NCBI GenBank assembly: GCA_011523365.1
Contig: WTGY01000127.1
Span: 1 to 64,000 of the forward strand
Length of the DNA: 64,000 bases
Reading direction: 5' to 3'
DNA from: Caldilineaceae bacterium
Lineage (GTDB): Bacteria > Chloroflexota > Anaerolineae > Caldilineales > Caldilineaceae
A model generated the notes under the pieces. It was not told the DNA's origin and did not search any database. It worked only from the letters and a program-made list of their open reading frames with translations. Positions within the stretch are counted from its first letter, which is position 1; every line of letters starts with the position of its first letter. Made by a program: the position numbers and the translations under genes. Below, in pieces: positions 32,951 to 41,416 of this stretch.

Positions 32951-33886
32951 TCAGTGGCCGCCGACTATGTCCCTTTCATCCAGAAAGTCGGCGACGATAT
33001 CGGCGAAATTATCCAGCCGCTGAACGCGCCGGGCATAGGCCGCGGCGCGGCCGCCGACGAGAACGGTCAAGGCCTGGTTTTCAGTATGCTTGCGGATTGT
33101 GCAGTCCTCCACGTTGCCGTGATCGCTGGCGACTATCAGGAGGGTGTTTTGCCAGTCCATCACATCCAGCAGGCCGGCGAGGAAGCCGTCGATATGTTCG
33201 AAGTCCTCGATGGCCCCGCGCAGGTCGCGGTAGTGGCCCAGGAAGTCGGTCTGCCAGTGCTCGAAAAAGGCAAAGCGCACGGGCTGGGCAAGGCGCCAGA
33301 ACTGCGCTCCGGCCTCCTGCGGCGAGTAGAGCGGCACATCGGGATAGCCCAACTGCGTGCGCCAGCCCTGGCCGGTGAAGTTGGCGGACAGGGCCTGCTG
33401 GGCCACCATCTCTCTCCATGTCCGCAGTTGGAGACCGCCGCTTTTTGCTGCGTAGGGGACTGCGCTCAACAGGCGTTTGCCCCGCTTGACGGCGTCAAAA
33501 TAGCCTTGGGGGTAGGCATTGACGTATGCGGTCGCATGCTCCGCTGCGTGGAGCCGGGCGAAGATGCCGGCCTCGTCGATGATGTCGCGCACGCGCTGGT
33601 CCGGTCGCGGACCGTAGTGTTCTCCCAGGCGGGCCGGTGCGTTGATGCCGGTCAGGATAGCGGTCTGGCCGGTGGCGCTTTGGGGGCGGCCCGGCACGCC
33701 CAAGTGGGCGTCGGTCGGGATCAGATGGGCGTCGCCATGACTGAATCGCCCGGTGGATGCGGTGAGCGGACGGCCGTCGAACAGCGCGGAAAAAGTCGGC
33801 AGAGCGGCTGCGGCGAGCGGGTTGACCTGCGGGTCATCCAGACCCAGGCCGACGCCGTCAAGGAACAGGAAGAGGACTCGGCGCAT
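32951..33886 (-). CDS. Phosphoglyceromutase/alkaline-phosphatase-superfamily metalloenzyme
   Basis: A 311-residue member of the alkaline phosphatase superfamily, closest in layout to cofactor-independent phosphoglycerate mutase/phosphopentomutase but shorter. Metal-site motifs are FLDGVGLG (residues 8-15), SATGQTAILTG near 90 (nucleophile Thr/Ser), TDFLGHY near 215 and SDHGNVED near 255. It may isomerise or hydrolyse a phosphate ester. Its start lies 12 bases after the DUF1638 stop, within a heptad repeat and without a ribosome binding site, so translation is probably coupled to DUF1638. Confidence 0.85.
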   Translation of the reverse strand: MRRVLFLFLDGVGLGLDDPQVNPLAAAALPTFSALFDGRPLTASTGRFSHGDAHLIPTDAHLGVPGRPQSATGQTAILTGINAPARLGEHYGPRPDQRVRDIIDEAGIFARLHAAEHATAYVNAYPQGYFDAVKRGKRLLSAVPYAAKSGGLQLRTWREMVAQQALSANFTGQGWRTQLGYPDVPLYSPQEAGAQFWRLAQPVRFAFFEHWQTDFLGHYRDLRGAIEDFEHIDGFLAGLLDVMDWQNTLLIVASDHGNVEDCTIRKHTENQALTVLVGGRAAAYARRVQRLDNFADIVADFLDERDIVGGH

Positions 33887-33906
33887 AGTGGTCGGTGGTC
33901 AGCGGT
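33886..33906 (+). repeat. Heptad repeat, CAGTGGT type
   Basis: Three units TAGTGGT, CGGTGGT, CAGCGGT fill the gap between DUF1638 and the metalloenzyme gene and form the DUF1638 stop codon (33899-33901). Confidence 0.6.
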
Positions 33907-34492
33907 TTTCGCATTCGATCAGGTCCACCAGGCGCTCCTCCAGAACTTCCAGTCCGGAATCGGCCTCCTTGTAGGCCAACCCCAGTCTTGCCGCGGCCTC
34001 TCGGGCGCGTTCGCTCTCATCCTGGTCCGGCAGCTGGCGTAGATAGAGCAGTTCCTCGTAGTTGCCGAAAAATGTGTCACGCAAGTCAGGATGGCGGTCG
34101 AGGCCCAGCGATTCGATTACAAGGCCTTGATAGTGGTGGGCGAGAAAATCGGTCAGGTAAAAGGTGCCGGGCTGGCGCTCGGCCTGCTGGTCGAAAAGTG
34201 CGCCGCCGTAGAACTCGTAGCAGTGGGGGCCGGGGATGCGGACGGCGTGGGGGTAGCGGGCGAGCAGGGCATCGAGGGCGCCGACGGTGCCGCAGTCGGC
34301 ATAGCCGATGAGAATGCGATCGAAGCGGCTCGCCCAGTCGTCGAGCTTTTTTGCGACGGCGGGGGCGATGCGTTCGGGGCGGTTATGGAGCTGAGCGGGG
34401 ACGGCGGTCAGTTCATAGTCCCAGCCGCGGCGGTTGGCAATAGCGATTAGTTCGCGCACGATGGCGCCGCAGGCGATGATTCCGATTTTCAC
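33899..34492 (-). CDS. DUF1638-domain protein
   Basis: A 197-residue protein of the DUF1638 family, recognised by IIACGAIVRELIAI near the N-terminus and GYADCGTVGALDALL near residue 80, with HCYEFYGG near 108. Family members occur in methanogens and anaerobic bacteria, often near corrinoid methyltransferases; the biochemical role is unknown. The conserved Cys and His residues could form a metal site. I place the start at the GTG at 34492, where the conserved strand begins, although the frame is open to an ATG at 34576. It heads the set DUF1638-metalloenzyme-PHP-PfkB and lies downstream of a methyltransferase-domain gene on the same strand. Confidence 0.85.
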   Translation of the reverse strand: MKIGIIACGAIVRELIAIANRRGWDYELTAVPAQLHNRPERIAPAVAKKLDDWASRFDRILIGYADCGTVGALDALLARYPHAVRIPGPHCYEFYGGALFDQQAERQPGTFYLTDFLAHHYQGLVIESLGLDRHPDLRDTFFGNYEELLYLRQLPDQDESERAREAAARLGLAYKEADSGLEVLEERLVDLIECENR

Positions 34493-34709
34493 GTTGATTC
34501 GCTTCGCCCTGAAATTGGAATCCTGAAGGAAAGAAAGGTCGCGATTTGTGGCTATTTCGGCTTTCCAGTCAAACAACGGTCAAGCAAATTCTCTGCTTCG
34601 AATCCCTCTGAATTGGTGATATGACCGGCCAATTGCGTACCTCGAGACACCGAGGCCCCGCTGAGCGTATCCGAATGGCGTTCGACAGATTTACCGTTCT
34701 CCCGGTCCG

Positions 34710-35000
34710 TCAAGACGTGGTTTCCCTTTCACGACGTATAACGTGCTCGCGAAGTGCCCGATTGATGTCGGTCTGGTATCCGCGGCCGCCCTGCGCGTGG
34801 GCTCTGAACCATGAAATAATGTCGGCGTCCAGGCGAAGGGTGATCTGCTGCTTGACGGGCAGGTAGAGGACGCCGCGCTTGGCGCCCGTCCAGTCGAGAA
34901 TTTCGGGGATGTCGGTTGTATCAATTTGGTCGTCAGGCATCTCTTGAAGAGATTGAAGGTCGTCCCGCTGTCTGTCGGTCAATGACGCTTTATTTGTCAT
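34710..35000 (-). CDS. BrnA-like antitoxin
   Basis: A 96-residue protein. The N-terminal half (LTDRQRDDL, MPDDQIDTTDIPE) and C-terminal half (KQQITLRLDADIISWFRA ... YQTDINRALREHV) match the BrnA antitoxin family, with a ribbon-helix-helix DNA-binding region near residue 50-90. Its ATG overlaps the stop of the upstream gene by 4 bases (ATGA). BrnA normally follows a BrnT toxin, but here the upstream gene is another ribbon-helix-helix protein, so no toxin is visible. Confidence 0.8.
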   Translation of the reverse strand: MTNKASLTDRQRDDLQSLQEMPDDQIDTTDIPEILDWTGAKRGVLYLPVKQQITLRLDADIISWFRAHAQGGRGYQTDINRALREHVIRRERETTS

Positions 35001-35266
35001 TCTTTGTGGCGTTTCGCCAGTAGGTGTTGGTCCAGAGTCTGCCGCAGGCGCGAATCGATGGTTGACTGGCGGCTGACACGCAACTCAGCGGCCAACTGAT
35101 CGAGTTCCTGAAGCATTTCCGGTGTGAAATCGCCGTTGACGCGCGTCAACGGCTGTTTCATTGTCCCTTGACTGGTAAAAAACTCAGATATGTCGCGGCC
35201 GTTGTCGGCCATATCTGCAATTTCGTCGGCTGTCGGCCGGTAGGCGATAGTATACCCTACAGTCAT
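34997..35266 (-). CDS. CopG-like ribbon-helix-helix protein coupled to BrnA
   Basis: An 89-residue protein (from the ATG at 35266; a TTG at 35287 would add 7 residues). The N-terminal half, with PTADEIADMADNGRDISEFF, is an unassigned acidic domain. The C-terminal half, LTRVNGDFTPEMLQELDQLA and LRVSRQSTIDSRLRQTLDQ, is a ribbon-helix-helix motif. It resembles antitoxin components that bind operator DNA. With the overlapping BrnA-like gene it forms a two-gene unit in which both products look like antitoxins. Whether its N-terminal half is itself active is open. Confidence 0.7.
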   Translation of the reverse strand: MTVGYTIAYRPTADEIADMADNGRDISEFFTSQGTMKQPLTRVNGDFTPEMLQELDQLAAELRVSRQSTIDSRLRQTLDQHLLAKRHKE

Positions 35267-35322
35267 GAAGTTTTCATGTCGGTCCAATAAGCCAAAGGAT
35301 TCGCGGCTGGCTCACCGCTCTC

Positions 35323-36531
35323 CTACTGCAGTGCCTCGCGCATTGCACGCAGGTGGGTCGGGGTGGTGCCGCAGCAGCCGGCGATTACGTCTACGCCGAG
35401 GGCTTTCATCTGGCGGGCGTAGTCGGCCATGACTTCGGGTGTGCCGTCGTAGATTACATCGTCTCCCTGCAGGACCGGCAGGCCCGCATTGCTCTGGGCA
35501 TAGAGCACGACTCCGGGGGGACGGTGGGTAACCATCTCGGTCATCACGGTCCGGATCTCGTCGGGGCCGTTGCCGCAGTTGGCGCCGATTACCTGTACGC
35601 CCCAACTGGCCATTGTTTCCACGGCCTGTTTGGGGCTGACGCCCATCATGGTGTGCAGGTTGGTGTCGAAAGTGAGCATGGAGACGATGGGCAGGTCGGT
35701 CGCTTGATCAACGGCGCGCACTGCGGCTTCGACTTCCTGCAGATCGCTCATCGTCTCGGTGAGGATGAAGTCGGCGCCGGCTTGGGCCATGACAGCGACC
35801 TGTTCGGCGAAGAGCTCTGTGGCCTCGTCCATCGTCATCACGCCGAGGGGATCGAGCAACTCTCCGGTCGGTCCGACGGAGGCCCCCACCAGCACATCGC
35901 CGGCCTCGTCGGCGACTTTGCGCGCCAACTGGACGCCGGCTGCATTAAGTTCAGCCAGTCTGTCCTCCAAGTCATGCATTTTGAGCCGGGCGGTGGTGCC
36001 GCCAAATGTGTTGGTGGTAATGATGTGGGAGCCGGCCTCGACGTAGCCGCGATAGACTGCCTCCACGGCGGAAGGGTTCTCCACATTCCACAGTTCGGGC
36101 GCGGCGCCGCCGGTGAGGCCAACTTCCTGCAGCATCGTTGCCATGGCGCCGTCGCCCAAGAGGGGGCCGTTGTGCCGGCCCAGGCGCTCGATGACCGGAT
36201 GGGGGCGCGGCGTCAGCCATCCGCCGGAGGAAGAGTCGGGTGTAATCAAGGATAGGAGCTTACGTATTCGTTGGGGGGGATAGTCGGCTTCGAGCTGTGC
36301 GGCGACGGTTTGAGCCACCTCCTCAGGATCTCCCGCCTGCTCCTGCCAGTCTGTACGCAGCCAGCCGTCCAGGTATTCATCTGTCCCGGTGGCGCCGGCG
36401 CGCATTGCGGCTTCGTCGATCGCGACCTGAAATCGGGCCGGCAATTGGACTTTGTGCCGGTTGCTACGGCCCTCGCGAGCTACCACCATTGACGGGAATT
36501 CCCGCCAGTAGGTAATCTGATATTCTGTCAT
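35323..36531 (-). CDS. 'Virulence factor' domain fused to homocysteine S-methyltransferase
   Basis: A 402-residue fusion. Residues 1-95 match the small 'virulence factor' domain (PF13769 type: YQITYWREFP, LPARFQVAIDEAAM, GTDEYLDGW). Residues about 115-402 form a homocysteine S-methyltransferase barrel, with LLGDGAMATML near 125, the first Zn-ligand Cys in IGANCGNG near 315 and the CC pair in IAGCCGTTPTHL near 388. The second domain would move a methyl group from a donor (S-methylmethionine, betaine or a methyl-corrinoid/folate) to homocysteine. AGAGG precedes the start. It is upstream of the antitoxin-like pair and DUF1638 on the same strand. Confidence 0.82.
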   Translation of the reverse strand: MTEYQITYWREFPSMVVAREGRSNRHKVQLPARFQVAIDEAAMRAGATGTDEYLDGWLRTDWQEQAGDPEEVAQTVAAQLEADYPPQRIRKLLSLITPDSSSGGWLTPRPHPVIERLGRHNGPLLGDGAMATMLQEVGLTGGAAPELWNVENPSAVEAVYRGYVEAGSHIITTNTFGGTTARLKMHDLEDRLAELNAAGVQLARKVADEAGDVLVGASVGPTGELLDPLGVMTMDEATELFAEQVAVMAQAGADFILTETMSDLQEVEAAVRAVDQATDLPIVSMLTFDTNLHTMMGVSPKQAVETMASWGVQVIGANCGNGPDEIRTVMTEMVTHRPPGVVLYAQSNAGLPVLQGDDVIYDGTPEVMADYARQMKALGVDVIAGCCGTTPTHLRAMREALQ

Positions 36532-36885
36532 GAAGTTTGGACCTCTGATATATTCTCGGTGGCCGGATGCCGGTCGTCATTCGCAGTTCACCGGCAGGTT
36601 GCCACAGTCTTCAATGAAATTATACCGATGGGCGCGCATGAATGCCTAACGGTAGCCTTTGTGCAGTATCGCGCTGATTCCGTAGTTGAGTTTTGGCGGT
36701 CTTTGCGATACCATTGCCTCATCTTGGCTCAGCAGTTATTGTTCTAGCCATTCACCGGAAACCCGTCGATTCCCCAGACGCGCAGTTCCCCTGCTGCTGA
36801 CTCCGGCTATCTACCGCCTAGCAACGGGCGGCCTACAGTTCAGACATCATCCAGCGGACCCATTTGATTCAAAGGAGAACGTTTC
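36532..36885. promoter_or_regulatory. Divergent upstream region, no recognisable promoter
   Basis: These 354 bases separate the methyltransferase fusion (-) from the first BMP lipoprotein gene (+) and must hold both promoters. A minus-strand AATATATC near 36549-36556 could be a -10 box for the methyltransferase, but no matching -35 was found. AAAGGAG at about 36871-36877 is the ribosome binding site of the BMP gene. No gene is supported here. Confidence 0.35.
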
Positions 36886-38034
36886 ATGAGAATCCGACAT
36901 TCGTGGACAGTAGTGGGTGTCATGGTCATTCTGGCGCTGCTGATTGCGGCCTGCCAGCCGGTTACCGAGGCGCCCATGGAAGAAGAGATGGCAGGCGATG
37001 AGGACATGGCCATGCCATTGCAGGTGGCCTTCGTTTATGTAGCGCCTATCGGTGACCTTGGCTGGACGTATGCGCATGATCAGGGGCGGCTGTACCTGGA
37101 AGAGAACCTGGAAGGCGGCGCGGAGACGGCCTTTATTGAGAATGTACCGGAAGGTCCGGATGCAGAGCGCGTGATTCGCGATTTCGCCCAGAAGGGCTAT
37201 AACCTGGTCATCACCACCAGCTTCGGCTACATGGACCCGACTCTGACGGTGGCCCAGGAGTTCCCGGATCAGTATTTTGTGCATGTATCCGGCTTCAAGA
37301 CGGCGGACAACATGAGCACGCTCTTCGGCCGCATGTACCAGCCGCGCTATCTGAGCGGCCTGGTGGCGGGCAGCATGACCGAGAGCAACATCATCGGTTA
37401 CGTGGCCGCCTTCCCGATTCCTGAGGTGATCCGAGGGATCAACGCCTTTACACTGGGTGTGCGCGAGGCAAATCCGGATGCCGAGGTGCGAGTCGTGTGG
37501 ACGAACACCTGGTTTGGCCCGCCGGAAGAGAAGGAAGCGGCTGAAGCGCTGCTGGATCAGGGTGCGGATATTATTGCCCAGCACCAGGACACGACGGAGC
37601 CGCAGAAGGCCGCGGCCGAGCGGGGCGGGACGAGCATCGGCTACAACAGCGACATGCGTGTATTCGTCGGTGACTCCGTCCTCACCGGTCCGGTCTGGAA
37701 CTGGGGGCCGGCATTCCTGAAGTTCGCGGAGCAGGCGCGCGACCATAACTGGGTTACCGAGCAGTATTGGGGCGGCATGGACGACGGGATCGTCGGTTTG
37801 GCAGATATGAGCCCGTCGGTTCCTGCAGACGTCGCCGCGATGGTCGCCGAAAAGCAGGCGATGATCATTTCCGGTGAGACGGACGTGTTCTGCGGCGCAA
37901 TGAATGGGCAGAACGGCGTTCAGTTCCTGGATGACGGCCAGTGCATGGATGACGGCCAGATGCTGGGTATGGACTGGTTTGTCGAGGGTGTTGTAGGCGA
38001 GGCGCCGGGTGAGGCCGCGCCGCTTGGGAATTAG
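36886..38034 (+). CDS. BMP-family (PnrA/Med-like) substrate-binding lipoprotein 1
   Basis: A 382-residue lipoprotein with signal peptide (RIRHSW, hydrophobic core) and lipobox ending at Cys23 (IAAC). The BMP-family core starts with VAFVYVAPIGDLGWTYAHDQG near residue 46. TSFGYMDP near 113 and the IGYVAAFPIPEVIRGINAF segment near 165 are further family motifs. BMP proteins bind nucleosides or related small ligands for an RbsA-like ABC importer. AAAGGAG precedes the ATG ideally. It is the first of two tandem paralogues followed by the matching ATPase. Confidence 0.93.
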   Translation: MRIRHSWTVVGVMVILALLIAACQPVTEAPMEEEMAGDEDMAMPLQVAFVYVAPIGDLGWTYAHDQGRLYLEENLEGGAETAFIENVPEGPDAERVIRDFAQKGYNLVITTSFGYMDPTLTVAQEFPDQYFVHVSGFKTADNMSTLFGRMYQPRYLSGLVAGSMTESNIIGYVAAFPIPEVIRGINAFTLGVREANPDAEVRVVWTNTWFGPPEEKEAAEALLDQGADIIAQHQDTTEPQKAAAERGGTSIGYNSDMRVFVGDSVLTGPVWNWGPAFLKFAEQARDHNWVTEQYWGGMDDGIVGLADMSPSVPADVAAMVAEKQAMIISGETDVFCGAMNGQNGVQFLDDGQCMDDGQMLGMDWFVEGVVGEAPGEAAPLGN

Positions 38035-38138
38035 CCCGGGAGTTGAACTGCAGTTGCATCGTGTGAAGAACCAATTTGGACTCAGGCCGCCAGCCTGCAA
38101 TAGGTCGAGGCCTGAATCAAATCGACCGTGATCCCCAA

Positions 38139-38185
38139 AGATTGCTCCTCTCTTACATTGCAGGGCACAAAGAGAGGAGCAATCT
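38139..38185 (+). terminator. Strong stem-loop between the two BMP lipoprotein genes
   Basis: A perfect 15-bp inverted repeat (AGATTGCTCCTCTCT 38139-38153, AGAGAGGAGCAATCT 38171-38185) with a 17-base loop, about 105 bases after the first BMP stop. The following GTTTA is not a strong U-tract, so it may be a partial terminator or an mRNA-stabilising element that sets the level of the second gene. Confidence 0.7.
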
Positions 38186-38255
38186 GTTTACCGCGTCACC
38201 TGGCAGTAAGATGGTTGCGTCCATCTGAAATGGAAGTGAAAGGGGGTATGGATTC

Positions 38256-39374
38256 ATGAGGATGCGACAGTGGATGAAGCTGGTTGGGGTTCTGCTGATT
38301 CTGACGGTGTTGATGAGCGCTTGTCAGCAGATTGGCGAAATGCCTGCGGCTGAAGAGGCGGCAGCTCCCGCTGGTACGATTGAGTCGGTAAAGGTTGCAT
38401 TTGTCTACGTTGGCCCGGTCGGAGATCTCGGTTGGAGCTATGCGCACGATCAGGGCCGGTTGGCGCTGGAAGAGTTGGGCGTGGAGACGGCATACAGCGA
38501 GCTGGTCGCGGAAGGACCGGACGCGGCGCGGGTGCTGCAGAGCTATGCGTCCCAGGGCTATGACCTGATCTTTGCCACCAGTTTCGGATATATGGACAGC
38601 GTGATCGAAGTCGCGGCGGGATTTCCGGACGTGAAGTTTGAGCATGCCACCGGATACAAGACGGCTGAGAATGTGGGCATATACGACGGCCGCGGTTACC
38701 AGGGCTGGTACCTGTCCGGAATGGTTGCCGGTGCGATGACACAATCCAATGTCATCGGCTACATTGCGCCCTACCCGATTCCGGAAGTTGTGCGAAATCT
38801 GAACGCTTTCGCGCTGGGCGCCCAATCAATTAATCCCCTTGTAGAGGTGCGGCCGGTATGGATCTTTGCCTGGTTTGATCCTCCTGCTGAGCGGGAAGCT
38901 GCACAGGCGCTCATCGATGCCGGAGCCGATGTTGTGGCGCGAGAAAGCGACAGTGTCGAGCCGGACAAATTGGCCGAGGAGCAGGGCGTCTATGCCATCG
39001 GCTACAACGTGGTCAACCCGGAGATCGCGCCGCAGGCCTTGCTGACGGCACCGATCTGGAACTGGCAGGTCATTTATGAGAAGAAGGTGCGCGACGTGGC
39101 TGCCGGGACATGGACCAATGAGCCGATCTGGTGGGGCATGGAAGACGGGGTGTTAGATCTTGCGCCGGTGGCTGAATTTGTGCCGGCGGTGGTACAGATA
39201 GCGGTCGAGGAGGCCAAGGAAGGCATACTTGACGGCAGTTTTCAATTCTTCTGCGGCCCGATCAGCGATAACACCGGCGTGGAACGGGTCGCCGCCGGAG
39301 AATGTATGGACGACCCTGCGTTACTCAGTTATGACTGGCTGGTAGCAGGTGTTACCGGCGAGATCCCGCAGTAG
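38256..39374 (+). CDS. BMP-family (PnrA/Med-like) substrate-binding lipoprotein 2
   Basis: A 372-residue paralogue of the gene at 36886, with the same start (lipobox at Cys23, MSAC) and the same core motifs (VAFVYVGPVGDLGWSYAHDQG, TSFGYMDSV, IGYIAPYPIPEVVRNLNAF). The two proteins diverge in the ligand-proximal middle and C-terminal regions, so they may accept different ligands for one importer. AAGGGGG is about 9 bases before the ATG. Confidence 0.93.
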   Translation: MRMRQWMKLVGVLLILTVLMSACQQIGEMPAAEEAAAPAGTIESVKVAFVYVGPVGDLGWSYAHDQGRLALEELGVETAYSELVAEGPDAARVLQSYASQGYDLIFATSFGYMDSVIEVAAGFPDVKFEHATGYKTAENVGIYDGRGYQGWYLSGMVAGAMTQSNVIGYIAPYPIPEVVRNLNAFALGAQSINPLVEVRPVWIFAWFDPPAEREAAQALIDAGADVVARESDSVEPDKLAEEQGVYAIGYNVVNPEIAPQALLTAPIWNWQVIYEKKVRDVAAGTWTNEPIWWGMEDGVLDLAPVAEFVPAVVQIAVEEAKEGILDGSFQFFCGPISDNTGVERVAAGECMDDPALLSYDWLVAGVTGEIPQ

Positions 39375-39410
39375 TGAAGGGGTAGAAAGCAGGTCGAGAC
39401 TCGTGTGTAG

Positions 39411-39437
39411 GAGAGTGGGGTCAGTGTCTCCACTCTC
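39411..39437 (+). promoter_or_regulatory. Stem-loop downstream of BMP lipoprotein 2
   Basis: GAGAGTGGGG (39411-39420) pairs with CTCCACTCTC (39428-39437) over 10 bp including one GU, around a 7-base loop, 37 bases after the stop. No U-tract follows. Confidence 0.65.
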
Positions 39438-39488
39438 TGGCTTCATTCCTGCATAGAAACTGGCTCACATTGTGAAGCTCCATCGCCT

Positions 39489-41036
39489 ATGACGAACTCT
39501 CCACCTCTCGCCGTGGAAATGCGGGAAATCACCAAGCAGTTTCCCGGGGTCCTGGCAAACGACAGCGTCGACCTGACGGTCAATAAGGGTGAGATCCACG
39601 CTCTGCTGGGCGAAAACGGCGCCGGTAAGTCGACGCTGATGAATATTCTGGCGGGGTTGTATCTGCCGGAAGAGGGTCATGTGCTGGTGCAAGGGCAGCC
39701 TGTGCATGTCGACTCGCCGAAGACAGCTTTCGACCTGGGCATCGCCATGGTCCACCAGCATTTCAAGTTGGTGATGAACCAGACGGTGGCCGAGAACATC
39801 ATTCTGGGGCTGGACGATCCGTACTGCGCGCCCGGCGAGCAAGGGCGCTTCAAACCGCTGCGGCTGGATATGCAGCGGGTGCAGCGGCGGATTGCGGAAG
39901 TGAGCGAGCAGTACGATCTGCATGTGGACCCGGAGGCGTTCGTCTGGCAGTTGAGCGTCGGCGAACAGCAGCGGATCGAGATTTTGAAGGCGCTGTACCG
40001 CGGGGCGGACATTTTGATCCTTGATGAACCAACAGCCGTTTTGACCCCGCAGGAGGCGGACGCGCTGGGCCAGACGATGCAGCGCATGGTGCAGGAGGGC
40101 AAGACGATCATCTTCATCAGCCATAAGCTGGATGAGGTGACCCGTTTTGCCGACCGTGTGACGGTGCTGCGCCAGGGGCGGGTGGTGGCCAGCGAGGACG
40201 TGACCAGTGAAACCAGCTCCGCGCATCTGGCCGAGCTGATGGTGGGGCGGTCGGTCATCTTCCGCATTGACAAGGAGGAGCAGGAGTTCGGCGAAGTCTG
40301 TCTGGAGGTTGAAGGCATCGGCTGTCTGAACGATAAGCGCTTGCCGGCGCTGCGGGATGTTTCGTTACAGATCCGCAGGGGTGAGATCCTGGGCATCGCC
40401 GGTGTTGCCGGAAACGGGCAGAAGGAGTTGGCCGAGCTGTTGACCGGTCTGCGGCGGGCGACGAGCGGGCGCTTTACGCTGCTGGGACGGGAACTCACCA
40501 ACCGGACCCCGCGCGCCATCATCGACGCTGGCATCGCCCACGTGCCGGAAAGCCGCATCCACGTGGGATCGGTCGGCTCGATGAACGTGGCCGACAACAT
40601 CGCGCTCAAACACTACCGGGACAGGCCGGGGCCGTTCCTGGATCGCGACGGCCTGGACAAGATGAGCACGGAGCTGGTGGACGAGTTCAACGTGGACACG
40701 CCCGGTATCACGACCAATGCGGGTGCGCTCTCCGGCGGCAATCTGCAGAAGCTGATACTGGCTCGCGAACTGACGACGGACCCGAAACTGATCATCGCGG
40801 CCCATCCGACACAGGGGCTTGACGTGGGCGCGACGGAGGCGGTGCGCCAGCGGCTGCTGGAGCAGCAGGCGGCCGGGGTCGCGGTGCTGCTGATCAGCGA
40901 AGACCTGGATGAGTTGTTCAGCTTGGCCGACCGCGTCGCCGTTCTCAACGGCGGGCGGGTGATGGGCGTCGTCGATATCGGCGCGGCCACGCGAGAGGAG
41001 ATAGGGCTGATGATGGCAGGCGAGCAGACGGCCTGA
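39489..41036 (+). CDS. ABC transporter ATPase, duplicated (BMP/RbsA-like)
   Basis: A 515-residue protein with two ABC domains, as in RbsA and YufO/NupO. Domain 1 has Walker A GENGAGKST near residue 38, signature LSVGEQQRIE near 155 and Walker B ILILDEPTAVLT near 175. Domain 2 has a degenerate Walker A (GVAGNGQKE near 305), signature LSGGNLQKL near 417 and LIIAAHPTQGLDVG near 437. The asymmetry is normal for this class. It should energise import of the ligands bound by the two lipoproteins upstream. The expected two RbsC-like permeases do not follow; instead two small membrane proteins do. Confidence 0.93.
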   Translation: MTNSPPLAVEMREITKQFPGVLANDSVDLTVNKGEIHALLGENGAGKSTLMNILAGLYLPEEGHVLVQGQPVHVDSPKTAFDLGIAMVHQHFKLVMNQTVAENIILGLDDPYCAPGEQGRFKPLRLDMQRVQRRIAEVSEQYDLHVDPEAFVWQLSVGEQQRIEILKALYRGADILILDEPTAVLTPQEADALGQTMQRMVQEGKTIIFISHKLDEVTRFADRVTVLRQGRVVASEDVTSETSSAHLAELMVGRSVIFRIDKEEQEFGEVCLEVEGIGCLNDKRLPALRDVSLQIRRGEILGIAGVAGNGQKELAELLTGLRRATSGRFTLLGRELTNRTPRAIIDAGIAHVPESRIHVGSVGSMNVADNIALKHYRDRPGPFLDRDGLDKMSTELVDEFNVDTPGITTNAGALSGGNLQKLILARELTTDPKLIIAAHPTQGLDVGATEAVRQRLLEQQAAGVAVLLISEDLDELFSLADRVAVLNGGRVMGVVDIGAATREEIGLMMAGEQTA

Positions 41037-41054
41037 CCGACATCCGCGAAAAGC

Positions 41055-41378
41055 ATGGACATTCTGTACAAGGCTGGCTCGGCCGTTCTTCTGCTGGTGG
41101 GCGTACTCTATCCGCTGGGCGCGATCTACATGATGATGAAGTTCCTCACGCGTGACGGTTTTCCGCGTCCCTCGCCCGCGTACATGATGCTCCATTTCGT
41201 TTTGATTGCGACAGTTCCTCTGGCCGGGATTCTGGGCGGGTTTGCCGGTTTTGCACCGACACTGTGGGAGAGCCAGGTCATTCGCGCGATCGTGTATGGC
41301 GCCGGCGTTCTCTCGTTGGTGGCGTTCGCGATGCTGCTCGTCAGCAGTCGCGCGCAGCAACCCGACCGCAGTGAGTAG
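41055..41378 (+). CDS. Small membrane protein of unknown function (107 residues)
   Basis: A 107-residue protein with three hydrophobic helices (about residues 8-28, 43-66 and 75-97). It starts 18 bases after the ATPase stop on the same strand and is probably in the same transcript. It does not resemble an RbsC/YufP-type permease, which would be about 300-350 residues with eight or more helices. I do not recognise the family. Confidence 0.65.
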   Translation: MDILYKAGSAVLLLVGVLYPLGAIYMMMKFLTRDGFPRPSPAYMMLHFVLIATVPLAGILGGFAGFAPTLWESQVIRAIVYGAGVLSLVAFAMLLVSSRAQQPDRSE

Positions 41379-41416
41379 CCGCTGGCTTAGTGCACACACC
41401 ATCAGCCATCGGTCCG

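Noticed and set aside
34590-34616. TTCGAATCC resembling a tRNA T-loop
   Set aside because: The flanking bases do not form a T stem and no acceptor, D or anticodon arms could be folded.
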